DNA of 64,000 nucleotides from Phycisphaeraceae bacterium (GCA_019636795.1 JAHBWW010000001.1:620001-684000); one strand, 5' to 3'; positions 54,361-61,951 are shown, counted from the first letter of the stretch. Notes: generated from the sequence alone by a model not told the origin. Program-made: numbers and translations.

Positions 54361-55803
54361 ATGACCACCGCAGCCGCCTCCCCAATCACCAACTCCGACA
54401 CCGGCCTCCACGTCCCCAACCACCCCATCATCCCCTTCATCGAGGGCGACGGCACCGGGCCCGACATCTGGAACGCATCCGTCAAAGTCTTCGACGCAGC
54501 CGTCGCAAAAGCCTACCACGGCGAACGAAAAATCACCTGGCACGAAACCCTCGCCGGCGAAAAAGCATTCAACAAAACCGGCCAATGGCTCCCCGAGCAA
54601 ACCCTCGAAGACTTCCGCACCTTCCTCGTCGGCATCAAAGGCCCACTCACCACACCCACCGGCGGCGGCATCCGCTCCCTCAACGTCGCACTCCGACAGA
54701 TCCTCGACCTCTACACCTGCCTCCGCCCCGTCCGCTACTTCACCGGCGTCCCATCCCCCGTCAAACACCCCGAACTCACCGACATGGTCATCTTCCGCGA
54801 AAACACCGAAGACATCTACGCCGGCGTCGAGTTCGAACAAGGCACCGACGACTGCGAAGAATTCCGCAAACTCTTCAAAAAGCACTTCGAATCCCGCTAC
54901 GAAAAATTCCGCTTCCCCAAGACCTCCGGCTTCGGCATCAAACCCATCAGCCAGAAGGGCACCGAGCGCCTCGTCAAAGCCGCCATCGACTACGCCATCG
55001 CCAATGGCCGCACCTCCGTCACCCTCGTCCACAAGGGCAACATCATGAAGTACACCGAAGGTGCCTTCATGAAGTGGGGCTATCAGGTCGCCAAAGACCA
55101 CTACGGCGCCACCGAACTCGACGGCGGCCCATGGCATGTCATCGATCTGAATAACGATCAACTCCGAGGGGGCGGCTTCCAGCGGGGGGGCGACTTCCAA
55201 CGGGGGGGCGGCTTCCAGCCGCCCACTTCCGATCAACTCCAGGGAGGAGGCTTCCAGCCACCCACTTCCGATCAACTCCGGGGAGGAGGCTTCCAGCCGC
55301 CCGCTTCCCGCTCCATCACCCACATCCCCACCCTCAACGGCAAGGCCAAAGCCGACCCATCCAAAATCATCATCAAAGACGTCATCGCCGACGCCTTCCT
55401 CCAGCAGATCCTCACCCGCCCCGCCGAATACGACGTCGTCGCCACCATGAACCTCAACGGCGACTACATCTCCGACGCCCTCGCAGCATGCGTCGGAGGC
55501 ATCGGCATCGCCCCCGGCGCCAACATCAACTACGACACCGGCCACGCCATCTTCGAAGCCACCCACGGCACCGCCCCCAAATACGCCGGCAAAGACCAGG
55601 TCAACCCCGGCTCCGTCATCCTCTCAGGCGAAATGATGCTCCGCTTCCTCGGCTGGACCCAGGCCGCAGACCTCATCATCAAAGGCATCGAAGGCGCCAT
55701 CACCGCCAAAACCGTAACCTACGACTTCGAACGCCTCATGCCCGGCGCCACCCTCCGCAAGTGCTCCGAATTCGGGGATGACATCATTAAGCACATGGGG
55801 TAA
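54361..55803 (+). CDS. icd: NADP-dependent isocitrate dehydrogenase with 51-residue in-frame repeat insertion
   Basis: TCA-cycle enzyme converting isocitrate to 2-oxoglutarate. The E. coli-type core is complete: [31 protein letters not shown] (phosphate-binding Ser), [63 protein letters not shown] and [11 protein letters not shown]. The product is 480 residues, versus about 415-430 normally. The excess is codons 266-316, consisting of three 13-residue repeats of the type [13 protein letters not shown] plus a variant, between [11 protein letters not shown] and the [12 protein letters not shown] strand. The insertion is in a position that is a short loop (about NPNTGKE in E. coli). The frame is maintained. 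The stop is followed within 18 bases by the AlbA_2 gene. Confidence 0.93.
   Translation: MTTAAASPITNSDTGLHVPNHPIIPFIEGDGTGPDIWNASVKVFDAAVAKAYHGERKITWHETLAGEKAFNKTGQWLPEQTLEDFRTFLVGIKGPLTTPTGGGIRSLNVALRQILDLYTCLRPVRYFTGVPSPVKHPELTDMVIFRENTEDIYAGVEFEQGTDDCEEFRKLFKKHFESRYEKFRFPKTSGFGIKPISQKGTERLVKAAIDYAIANGRTSVTLVHKGNIMKYTEGAFMKWGYQVAKDHYGATELDGGPWHVIDLNNDQLRGGGFQRGGDFQRGGGFQPPTSDQLQGGGFQPPTSDQLRGGGFQPPASRSITHIPTLNGKAKADPSKIIIKDVIADAFLQQILTRPAEYDVVATMNLNGDYISDALAACVGGIGIAPGANINYDTGHAIFEATHGTAPKYAGKDQVNPGSVILSGEMMLRFLGWTQAADLIIKGIEGAITAKTVTYDFERLMPGATLRKCSEFGDDIIKHMG
55156..55308 (+). repeat. In-frame tandem 39-base repeat array inside icd
   Basis: 153 bases (51 codons). Two full 39-base units start at 55231 and 55270; an imperfect, rearranged unit occupies 55156-55230. 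Each unit contains a hairpin GGCGGCT-TCC-AGCCGCC or its variant (7-bp stem, three-base loop), reminiscent of a REP-like palindromic element. The translation repeats DQL-[RQ]-GGGFQPP-[TA]-S. Its length divisible by three keeps icd open. Confidence 0.85.
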
Positions 55804-55821
55804 GAAGGACAGCTATTTTCG

Positions 55822-57504
55822 ATGGTCGACGACTTCTCCCAACTGATGCAACTACTCAATGGTGGCCAACTCGTCGAGCACCGCTATCCTAACGTGGAAC
55901 TCAAGCAAAATTGGTCACAGGATGTGGGGAAGGACCTGAGCGGCCAGGCGAATGCGCGGATGTCGGACTCCGCCTTTATCGTCATCGGTGTTAACGACAC
56001 AGGCGAGGTCGTGGGTCCGTCCGATAATTGGGCAAAGGAAACCGAGCATCGGATGGCCAGTCATATCGGCCAGTATCTCGATCCTCCGCAGGCATGCACT
56101 TCTATACAAGCCGTTTCTTGTAAAGGGCGATGGGTTGTAGTTGCTTCCGTTTCTTGCCCTGGCGTAGTAACCAAATGGAATGATTCAGCATATAGAGTGA
56201 TTGGCACGACTACAAAGAGGCTCACATCGGAAGATGTAATGCACATTTCGCTAGAGATGCCCGGTCTACATGACTACTCCGCCCAGCCGTGGTCAGGTGA
56301 TATCAACGATGGAGTTGCGTCATTATTTTTAAAGAAGTTTATTTCACACAACGATGATATGGACCATCTTGCAAGCCTAACTCCGAGTCAAGCGCTCCAA
56401 AGTCTGAGAATTGCTGATACCAATGTTTCCCGAATCCTCTTCGGTCCAACTAAGTTTCGGGTGGTCAAGTATAACCAGGACGGCGACCCCATAGAAAATC
56501 GAAGCCGCGAACCACTTGGACTACTTCTCCTTCCGGACTTCCGCCATGAGATTCAGCTATATACTCAAGAAATACTCGGAGTAGCCGATAAGATTTACAA
56601 CGACGAAGCATTGCACGAATCTTTTGCGAATGCGGTTGCACATGCCCATTACTTTGACAGTGGTGGCGACATTCTCGTTGAAGTCTACAAGGATAGGGTT
56701 ATAATTAGCAATTTATGTGCGGCTGGCGCGGCCGCCTTGGCCAATCGCTGGCTTTCCTCAGAACACTACACCTATAACAGGTCGCTGGTGGAATTTCTTA
56801 GACTTTGCGAATTTGTAGAAGAGCTTGGCAGAGGCAAGAGGGTCATTTATCGCGAGTCGATAAAATATGGTCACTTGCCGCCAAACGTGAAAATTGGCCG
56901 AGCAGGCAAGAATAATCGTTGGTCCCTTTCCATTTTTGGCGGCTTTGCCGATGAAAAACTTGTAAAGCTTCTCACTCGTCTTAGGGATTATTATAAAGAT
57001 GAGCAAAGAGCGATCGTCGGCCTTTCCCTTGTACTTTGGAGAGACAAGCCAGTTGGCGAATTGAGAGAGTTCTTTGGTCCGGAGTACAATGACCTGCTTC
57101 TCGAGCTGCTTAGCGATATGAGAGGCGCGACTTGGTACAGAGCAGAAGACGATCGCGTCTATTTATCTCGGTGGGCACAGCTGATTCTAGATGAGGGTGT
57201 TGATTCGAAAAGGCTGTCCTCTGCGGAGGAAGAGCAGTTATTTGAGTTTGCCGCGTCTATGGCGCGGACGTTCAATAAAGGTTTTATAACTAATTGCGAT
57301 CTGCGCACCTGGGCATCGATTGGCGACGCTCCCTCAGCCAAAACTCAGGCGAGCTTATTGTTAAAGAAATGGGTGCAAAATGGCTCGTTACAGCGGACGA
57401 ACCGTTCAACCTATTTATTTGTTGGGCAGCCTCGCGACGACGATGTAAAGCGCCGTTTGAGTGAAATTCTGTCAGCGCCTCGGGCGACGCCGTCCCCCGA
57501 ATGA
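55822..57504 (+). CDS. AlbA_2 (Schlafen-type) ATP-binding/putative DNA-binding protein
   Basis: A 560-residue protein of the COG2865 type. The AlbA_2 domain is at the N-terminus: YPNVELKQNWSQDVGKD followed by IVIGVNDTGEVVGPSDN. The middle shows the HATPase_c_4-like segment EALHESFANAVAHAHYFDSG and VEVYKDRVIISNLCA. The C-terminal half (WRDKPVGELREFF; KTQASLLLKKWVQNG) is winged-helix-like. Such proteins are often annotated as transcriptional regulators or RecG-like, and AlbA_2 domains occur in defence loci. The gene is much more AT-rich than its neighbours, with less skewed codon use, so recent acquisition is likely. It begins 18 bases after icd and ends beside a repeat-rich region. Confidence 0.8.
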   Translation: MVDDFSQLMQLLNGGQLVEHRYPNVELKQNWSQDVGKDLSGQANARMSDSAFIVIGVNDTGEVVGPSDNWAKETEHRMASHIGQYLDPPQACTSIQAVSCKGRWVVVASVSCPGVVTKWNDSAYRVIGTTTKRLTSEDVMHISLEMPGLHDYSAQPWSGDINDGVASLFLKKFISHNDDMDHLASLTPSQALQSLRIADTNVSRILFGPTKFRVVKYNQDGDPIENRSREPLGLLLLPDFRHEIQLYTQEILGVADKIYNDEALHESFANAVAHAHYFDSGGDILVEVYKDRVIISNLCAAGAAALANRWLSSEHYTYNRSLVEFLRLCEFVEELGRGKRVIYRESIKYGHLPPNVKIGRAGKNNRWSLSIFGGFADEKLVKLLTRLRDYYKDEQRAIVGLSLVLWRDKPVGELREFFGPEYNDLLLELLSDMRGATWYRAEDDRVYLSRWAQLILDEGVDSKRLSSAEEEQLFEFAASMARTFNKGFITNCDLRTWASIGDAPSAKTQASLLLKKWVQNGSLQRTNRSTYLFVGQPRDDDVKRRLSEILSAPRATPSPE

Positions 57505-57529
57505 GGCGGGGTACCGTAGCTATAGGCGG

Positions 57530-57628
57530 GGCAGCACCTACCGTGATTCGGGGCGGCGTGGCACCGATCGCAATCCGTGCTTCACCTCCCCGTGCCACCG
57601 ATCACGGCTCTGCGTGATCGGTGCTGCC
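57530..57628. repeat. 99-base inverted-repeat-ended element containing a hairpin
   Basis: GGCAGCACC at 57530-57538 is inverted as GGTGCTGCC at 57620-57628. Inside, CACCGATCACG (57596-57606) pairs with CGTGATCGGTG (57613-57623) around GCTCTG, and GTGGCACCGATC resembles GTGCCACCGATC. The inner hairpin, followed by CTGCCTTTCTT, could terminate the AlbA_2 transcript. Confidence 0.6.
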
Positions 57629-57687
57629 TTTCTTCCACCCGTCCCATCACCCCACCCTTGTTTGCAATCATCCCTCCGATACCTCAA

Positions 57688-57713
57688 AGCCCAGGGATCC
57701 AAATCCCTGGGCT
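57688..57713. repeat. CCCAGGGAT/ATCCCTGGG palindromic hairpin, copy 1
   Basis: 11-bp stem AGCCCAGGGAT (57688-57698) with ATCCCTGGGCT (57703-57713), loop CCAA. Three other copies lie at 57885-57906, 57929-57952 and 61924-61945 (last in inverse context). Confidence 0.8.
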
Positions 57714-57750
57714 CTCACACATCCATCTCACACATCCACGACCTCACCAA

Positions 57751-57803
57751 CCCAAAAATCTCCCCCCATCCCCCACCCGCGCGCGCAAGATCCCGACCCA
57801 ACC
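57751..57803 (+). repeat. ~53-base dispersed element (family C), forward copy
   Basis: Begins CCCAAAAATCTCCCCCCATC and runs through CCCCCACCCGCGCG to GACCCAACC. The near-identical reverse complement is at 61952-62002 on the other side of the strand-skew switch. Confidence 0.75.
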
Positions 57804-57850
57804 TCCAAAACCCCTTGCAATCCGTCGCCCAAGGCCCATCATGAACATCC

Positions 57851-58612
57851 ATGATGCTCAACACCAACTTGCCCAACCCCAACGCCCAGGGATCCCAATC
57901 CCTGGGTTCTCCAACCACCCTCCCCAACGCCCAGGGATCCCAATCCCTGGGCGCTCCGCCCACACTCTCCGCATCCGACCGCACCCTCATCAATCTTATC
58001 TTCGATCCCGCACTCACCCTCCCCGAGATCGCGCACCAGGCCAACATGAAAGTTTCCGATCTCGCCGAATGGATCGAGCAACCTGATATTCAGCAGCATC
58101 TCGACCGCATCGAGCGTCTCGCCCACCGCCGCGCCGCCCTCCGAGCCGCCGAACTCCAACTCGTCGCCCTCTCAGCCCTCGAAACCACCATGCTCCGCTC
58201 GTTCGCCCGCACCCCGCGCGACCTCGAAACCATCCGCCGCGCCGCCTCCACCGTCCTCCGCGCCGCCCACCCCAAAAGAGGCCCAAGCGCAAGCGCGGGC
58301 GTTCCCGCCCAAAGCGCCCCCCAACTCCCGCTCCCACAAACTCACCCCACAACCGCAGGCACCCCAAGCCCAAGCCCACTCCCCTGCCCGCCTAGAATGC
58401 CCCTTGCGACCGCACCGGCGCGATCGCCTTGCCCAGGTTCAGCCAAAAACAGCCCTTTCCAGGCCCCGGAATCCCCCCATGCGCCTCATCGAAACCGAAA
58501 TTCACCCCGCCCTCGGCGAGTGGGAACTGCCCGACTTCACCAAGCCCCTCCCCAGCCGCGAGGGCGACCGCATCATCCAGTACCGCGAGGCCCTCCGCGA
58601 AGCCATGAGTGA
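57851..58612 (+). CDS. Hypothetical protein with HTH-like region, N-terminal palindromic repeat insertions
   Basis: A 253-codon open frame of uncertain extent. Residues ~40-130 look protein-like and helical (LINLIFDPALTLPEIAHQAN; MKVSDLAEWIEQPDIQQHLD; RRAALRAAELQLVALSALET) with a possible helix-turn-helix. Two copies of the CCCAGGGAT palindrome are read in frame near the N-terminus as NAQGSQSLG (residues 11-19 and 26-34), and no ATG or GTG occurs between them and residue 66. The C-terminal ~80 residues are low-complexity and overlap pdhB by 134 bases, so the true end is probably before 58479, perhaps through a frameshift. No function assigned. Confidence 0.4.
   Translation: MMLNTNLPNPNAQGSQSLGSPTTLPNAQGSQSLGAPPTLSASDRTLINLIFDPALTLPEIAHQANMKVSDLAEWIEQPDIQQHLDRIERLAHRRAALRAAELQLVALSALETTMLRSFARTPRDLETIRRAASTVLRAAHPKRGPSASAGVPAQSAPQLPLPQTHPTTAGTPSPSPLPCPPRMPLATAPARSPCPGSAKNSPFQAPESPHAPHRNRNSPRPRRVGTARLHQAPPQPRGRPHHPVPRGPPRSHE
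57885..57906 (+). repeat. CCCAGGGAT palindromic hairpin, copy 2 (inside the ORF)
   Basis: CCCAGGGAT at 57885-57893 pairs with ATCCCTGGG at 57898-57906, loop CCCA. Preceded by CCCCAACG, as is copy 3. Confidence 0.8.
57929..57952 (+). repeat. CCCAGGGAT palindromic hairpin, copy 3 (inside the ORF)
   Basis: GCCCAGGGAT at 57929-57938 pairs with ATCCCTGGGC at 57943-57952, loop CCCA. Lies 44-45 bases from copy 2 and shares its CCCCAACG prefix. Confidence 0.8.
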
Positions 58613-59543
58613 GGAAATGCGACGCGACCCCCGCGTCTTCCTCCTCGGCGAAGAAGTCGCCGAATACTCCGGCGCCTACAAAGTCAGCCAGGGCATGCTC
58701 GAAGAGTTCGGCCCAAAACGCATCATCGACAGCCCCATCAGCGAAAACGGCTTCGCCGGTGCCATGATCGGTGCCGCGATGTATGGCCTGCGCCCGATCG
58801 TCGAGTTCATGTCGTGGTCGTTCAGCCTCGTCGCCGCCGACCCCATCCTCAACAACGCCCCCAAGATGCTCTACATGTCCGGCGGGCAGTGGGGCTGCCC
58901 CATCGTCTTCCGCGGCAACGACGGCGCCGGAGGCCAGCTCGGTTCCACCCACTCCTGGTGCGTCGAAGGCCTCTACGCCAACGTCCCAGGCCTCAAGATG
59001 GCCATCCCCTCCAACCCCTACGACGCCAAGGGCCTGCTCAAAACCGCCATCCGCGACCCCGACCCCGTCTTCTTCCTCGAATCCGAACGCATGCTCGGCG
59101 ACAAGGCCCACGTCCCCGAAGAGGAATATTACATTCCCTTCGGCCAAGCCCGCCTCGCCCGCGAAGGCGACGCGGTCACCCTCGCCAGTTGGGGCCGTCC
59201 GGTCCACTTCTGCATGGACGCCGCCGAGAAACTCGCCGCCGAAGGCATCGAGTGCGACGTCCTCGATATGCGCACCATCCGCCCGCTCGACATCGACTCG
59301 ATCATCGAAAGTCTCAAAAAGACCAACCGCATCGTCGTCGTCGATCAGTCCTGGCCCTTCGGCGGCGTGGCGAGCGAAGTCTGCACCCAGGTCGTCGAAC
59401 GAGCATTCGACCATCTCGACCATCAGCCCGTCCGCGTCAACACAGTCGATGTCCCGACGCCATACGCCAAGAACCTCGAAGCAGCGTACCTGCCCAACGC
59501 CGAGCGGATTGCCGCAGCCGTCCGGAGTGTTGTGCGCGCCTGA
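58479..59543 (+). CDS. pdhB: Pyruvate dehydrogenase E1 component, beta subunit
   Basis: A 354-residue transketolase-like protein: REALREAMSEEMRRDPRVFL, LGEEVAEYSGAYKVSQGML, IDSPISENGFAGAMIGAAMY and WSHASPF-type loop equivalents (GQLGSTHSWCVEGLYANVPG), then TLASWGRPVHFCMDAAEKLA and the C-terminal IVVVDQSWPFGGVASEV. It forms the E1 heterotetramer with an alpha subunit that binds thiamine diphosphate. ATG 58479 (MRLIETEIHP) is the family-typical start. pdhC follows 39 bases on, but the E1-alpha and E3 genes are not in the window. A branched-chain keto-acid specificity is possible. Confidence 0.93.
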   Translation: MRLIETEIHPALGEWELPDFTKPLPSREGDRIIQYREALREAMSEEMRRDPRVFLLGEEVAEYSGAYKVSQGMLEEFGPKRIIDSPISENGFAGAMIGAAMYGLRPIVEFMSWSFSLVAADPILNNAPKMLYMSGGQWGCPIVFRGNDGAGGQLGSTHSWCVEGLYANVPGLKMAIPSNPYDAKGLLKTAIRDPDPVFFLESERMLGDKAHVPEEEYYIPFGQARLAREGDAVTLASWGRPVHFCMDAAEKLAAEGIECDVLDMRTIRPLDIDSIIESLKKTNRIVVVDQSWPFGGVASEVCTQVVERAFDHLDHQPVRVNTVDVPTPYAKNLEAAYLPNAERIAAAVRSVVRA

Positions 59544-59700
59544 TCGATTTTGATCACTGCCTATTAGTCGGAGAACCAGCCCATGTCGATCGAAATTACC
59601 ATGCCCCGCCTGTCAGACACCATGGAGCGCGGGACGATCATCAAGTGGCACGTCAAGGAAGGCGATGCTGTCACATCGGGCTCGGTGATTGCTGACATCG
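59480..59700. other. Abrupt strand-composition switch (C-rich to G-rich plus strand)
   Basis: To the left, plus-strand genes use C-ending codons and minus-strand genes G-ending codons; to the right the reverse is seen. As examples, 36301-36360 has 33 C and 14 G, and 60481-60540 has 34 G and 11 C. In minus-strand genes the same holds: 21181-21240 (left) has 29 C and 19 G, 63541-63600 (right) has 30 G and 11 C on the plus strand. The change is centred between pdhB and pdhC. No DnaA-box cluster or dif-like site was seen in the 39-base gap. Confidence 0.75.
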
Positions 59701-60926
59701 AGACCGACAAGGCGACGATGGAGCTCGAGTCGTTTGATGACGGCACGGTTGCGCGGCTGGCGGTGGCTGAAGGAGAGGCTGCGGCTGTGGGTTCGGTGAT
59801 TGCGGTGCTGGCCGAGAAGGGCGAGGATGTGGCCAAGGCTGCAGGCAGCGCGAAGAAGGAGAGCATGTCGGCGCAAGGCGGCGGCGCGAAGGAGTCAAGC
59901 TCTTCGAGCACAGCGACGAAATTGGCGCCCAATGACAAGCCGACAGCGAAGGAATCGCCGAAGGAAAATAAGAAGGAAGCGGCATCGGCTGGGGCGTCGA
60001 GCAATGGGAATCACAGCGACGGCGGGCGGGTGTTTGCCAGTCCGCTGGCGCGGAAGATCGCGGCGGATGAGGGCGTGGATCTGTCGAGGCTCAAGGGTAG
60101 CGGGCCGAGCGGGCGGATTGTGCGCAAGGATGTGGAGTCGGCGATCGGTTCGAGCGCGAGCGGGCGCGGCGCGGGGCTGACGATGCCGGCTGCGGGGGCG
60201 AGCCTTGAAAGCAAGACCGTGGCGCTCTCGAACATGCGGGCGACGATTGCCAAGCGATTGGTCGAGAGCAAGACGACGATTCCGCATTATCAGGTGACCG
60301 TGTCGGCGCGGCTTGATGCGCTGTTGTCGCTGCGCGAGCAACTCAATGAACAGTTGGAATCGCAGGGCGTGAAGCTGAGCGTCAATGATTTTCTGGTGCG
60401 GGCGTGTGCGCTGGCGATGCATGAGCATCCGTATGTGAACAGTTCGTGGGTCGAGAAGGGGCCTGCGATCGCGCTGCACGGGCGGGTGAATGTCGGGGTG
60501 GCGATTGCGCTGCCTGAGGAGCGCGGGGGCGGGCTGGTGGTGGCGACGCTGCGCGATGCGGACCGGATGGGGCTTCGGCAGATTTCGGCTGAGACGAAGA
60601 GGCTGGCCAAGAAGGCGCGCGAGAAGGGGCTGACGATCGAGGAGATGAGCGATTCGACGTTCACGATCTCGAACCTGGGGATGTTCGGCGTGGATCACTT
60701 CACGGCGATTATCAACCCGCCCAATGCGGCGATTCTGGCGGTGGGGCAGGCGATCGAGAGGCCTTTCGTGCAGTATGACGAGGATGGCGAGGCGGAACTG
60801 GTGGTGGGGCACGAGATGTCGATGACGATGTCGAGTGATCATCGGATCGTCGATGGCGCGATGGCTGCGGGATACCTGGGGACGGTGAAGGGGTATCTTG
60901 AGAACCCGGCTGCGCTTTTGGTGTGA
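59583..60926 (+). CDS. pdhC: Pyruvate dehydrogenase E2 component, dihydrolipoamide acetyltransferase
   Basis: A 447-residue E2 protein. Domain order: lipoyl domain with the lipoylated K43 in ETDKATME; an Ala/Lys/Ser-rich linker (about 85-140); peripheral-subunit-binding domain at [20 protein letters not shown] / [16 protein letters not shown]; then the catalytic CoA-acyltransferase core ending [13 protein letters not shown], with catalytic H420 and D424. One lipoyl domain. It transfers the acetyl group from lipoamide to CoA. It follows pdhB by 39 bases and is the first gene with the right-hand (G-rich) codon pattern: GCG, CTG and GTG dominate. Downstream is a palindromic element at 60951. Confidence 0.93.
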   Translation: MSIEITMPRLSDTMERGTIIKWHVKEGDAVTSGSVIADIETDKATMELESFDDGTVARLAVAEGEAAAVGSVIAVLAEKGEDVAKAAGSAKKESMSAQGGGAKESSSSSTATKLAPNDKPTAKESPKENKKEAASAGASSNGNHSDGGRVFASPLARKIAADEGVDLSRLKGSGPSGRIVRKDVESAIGSSASGRGAGLTMPAAGASLESKTVALSNMRATIAKRLVESKTTIPHYQVTVSARLDALLSLREQLNEQLESQGVKLSVNDFLVRACALAMHEHPYVNSSWVEKGPAIALHGRVNVGVAIALPEERGGGLVVATLRDADRMGLRQISAETKRLAKKAREKGLTIEEMSDSTFTISNLGMFGVDHFTAIINPPNAAILAVGQAIERPFVQYDEDGEAELVVGHEMSMTMSSDHRIVDGAMAAGYLGTVKGYLENPAALLV

Positions 60927-60950
60927 TGTTACAACCTGTGTGAACGTGAC

Positions 60951-61013
60951 CCGGATCTTTGGGCGGGGGAGCGATGGGTAGGTTTGGGGGTTGGGGTGCG
61001 CCCAAAGATCCGG
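60951..61013. repeat. Palindromic element family A, copy 1 (15-bp inverted ends)
   Basis: CCGGATCTTTGGGCG at 60951-60965 is perfectly inverted as CGCCCAAAGATCCGG at 60999-61013, enclosing a G-rich 33-base centre. It begins 25 bases past pdhC and might act as a transcription barrier. Copies 2 and 3 are near 62.9-63.1 kb. Confidence 0.85.
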
Positions 61014-61089
61014 CGTCTAGAGCATGGTTGGGAATTTGATGTTGATGACGTTGTTGAAGGACAATCGGAGATCGGCTGCGGAGCTGCGG

Positions 61090-61137
61090 TCGGTGGCACG
61101 GGGTGGGGATCGACGGTTTTGGTTGGTGCCACCTGCC
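61090..61137. repeat. Short GGTGGCAC-type element (family D/E, copy D1)
   Basis: GGTGGCAC (61092-61099) and GTGCCACC (61126-61133) form an inverted repeat; the interior GATCGACGGTTTTGG is shared with the 115-base E elements. It looks like a shortened member of that family. It lies just downstream of the DUF7668-like gene. Confidence 0.65.
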
Positions 61138-61190
61138 CTTCATAGAGGTGGCACGTAGAGGGGGGCTCGGGACTTCGGAGCCACCCACCT

Positions 61191-61544
61191 TTACATGGTA
61201 TGCAGATCATCAATCTCGGTTTTCACAGTGCCGTCTTTCATCTCATAAAGACGCAGCGTTAGAGTTAGATCGGACCTCCCTTGCTCCTGCGTCCAGAGGT
61301 CAAAATCGATGACCCATTCAGGCGGGTCTGAGTTTTGTACATGCACAAAAGGGTGGAGTTCAAAGGCACATGGTGGTGCATCCACGATTGTGCGCCCGTA
61401 CTCGTTAACGACACGCTCGATGTCGGTTGCGCTCAGCCGCTGCCCTCCTGTGAATTCTTCAACGGCAGCATAGTTGCGTGCCGAAACGAGGCTGACGATG
61501 CGGCGAACCGCACGACGCAGGCTATCGAGCGAGTCTATCGGCAT
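61191..61544 (-). CDS. DUF7668-like protein (candidate immunity protein)
   Basis: A 117-residue cytoplasmic protein: RRIVSLVSARNYAAVEEFTG, GQRLSATDIERVVNEYGRTI, EWVIDFDLWTQEQGRSDLTL and a C-terminal VKTEIDDLHTM. This sequence pattern matches the DUF7668 family as remembered, which is often placed after toxin-like ORFs; no structure-based function is known to me. Its ATG at 61544 overlaps by ten bases the end of an upstream toxin-tip-like frame (61535), an arrangement typical of toxin-immunity pairs. Immunity function is inference. Confidence 0.65.
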   Translation of the reverse strand: MPIDSLDSLRRAVRRIVSLVSARNYAAVEEFTGGQRLSATDIERVVNEYGRTIVDAPPCAFELHPFVHVQNSDPPEWVIDFDLWTQEQGRSDLTLTLRLYEMKDGTVKTEIDDLHTM

Positions 61545-61807
61545 GGAGGTCGGTTCCCTCGCATTCTTGTCGGGGTGGTCGAATTGACACCAAGTCCATA
61601 GAAGTACTGGTCAGCCTCGCCAATTGCCCTTCGGGCAATATGAGGAGGAACGCCGGCACGAAGCAGCGACCGGTATGCAATCCTTCGTTCCGCACTGTAA
61701 GTGCCGCCTCCGGCAAGTCTCTGAACTTGGGTCGCATTGTAGTGAGGCGTTTCTCGGGCGGTGGACGGCCCATGAAGTTGGATGCCCGGAGCATCTTTGG
61801 TTTGGTC
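61535..61807 (-). pseudogene. Possible polymorphic-toxin C-terminal tip fragment
   Basis: The frame from the E1 repeat to the TAG at 61535 encodes about 90 residues, ending with a protein-like stretch: ARETPHYNATQVQRLAGGGT, YSAERRIAYRSLLRAGVPPH, RRAIGEADQYFYGLGVNSTT and PTRMRGNRPPCR. The late EADxYF...G...TPTR pattern is reminiscent of toxin-tip C-termini, but no catalytic motif can be named. No start codon or ribosome-binding site is evident after the repeat, so it may be a displaced (orphan) tip or non-functional remnant. It overlaps the DUF7668-like gene by ten bases. Confidence 0.35.
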
Positions 61808-61922
61808 GGCAGGTGGCACCGGCCGTCGACTTGGATTGACATCTTCGTGTTTCCGACCGCGGCTTTGTATTCCGATCGGGGACATGGTTGAGGATCGACG
61901 GTTTTGGTCGGTGGCACCCGCC
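61808..61922. repeat. 115-base inverted-end element, copy E1
   Basis: Aligns without gaps to E2 (62793-62907), with about a dozen differences over 115 bases. Starts GGCAGGTGGCACCGG and ends GGTCGGTGGCACCCGCC. The ends are 14-base inverted repeats with two mismatches in this copy. It directly precedes (on the minus strand) the toxin-tip/DUF7668 pair. Confidence 0.85.
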
Positions 61923-61923
61923 C

Positions 61924-61945
61924 CCCAGGGATTGGGATCCCTGGG
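61924..61945 (-). repeat. CCCAGGGAT palindromic hairpin, copy 4 (inverted context)
   Basis: CCCAGGGAT at 61924-61932 pairs with ATCCCTGGG at 61937-61945, loop TGGG (the complement of the CCCA loop), followed by TTTGGGGTTGGG, the complement of the CCCCAAC prefix. Thus reversed relative to copies 2 and 3. Confidence 0.8.
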
Positions 61946-61951
61946 CTTTGG

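Larger units (their letters stand above)
57505..57850. other. Repeat-rich intergenic region after the AlbA_2 gene
   Basis: A 346-base non-coding stretch with several inverted repeats: an element with 9-bp inverted ends (57530-57628) containing a terminator-like hairpin, a hairpin of the CCCAGGGAT family (57688-57713), and a ~53-base element at 57751-57803 that recurs inverted at 61952-62002. No gene was recognised. Confidence 0.6.

Noticed and set aside
55156-55308. CRISPR-like array in icd
   Set aside because: Units are contiguous tandem repeats without variable spacers and lie in a coding frame.
59544-59582. DnaA-box cluster or dif site at the skew switch
   Set aside because: The 39-base gap has no TTATCCACA-like or dif-like sequence that I can see; the origin/terminus idea rests on composition alone.
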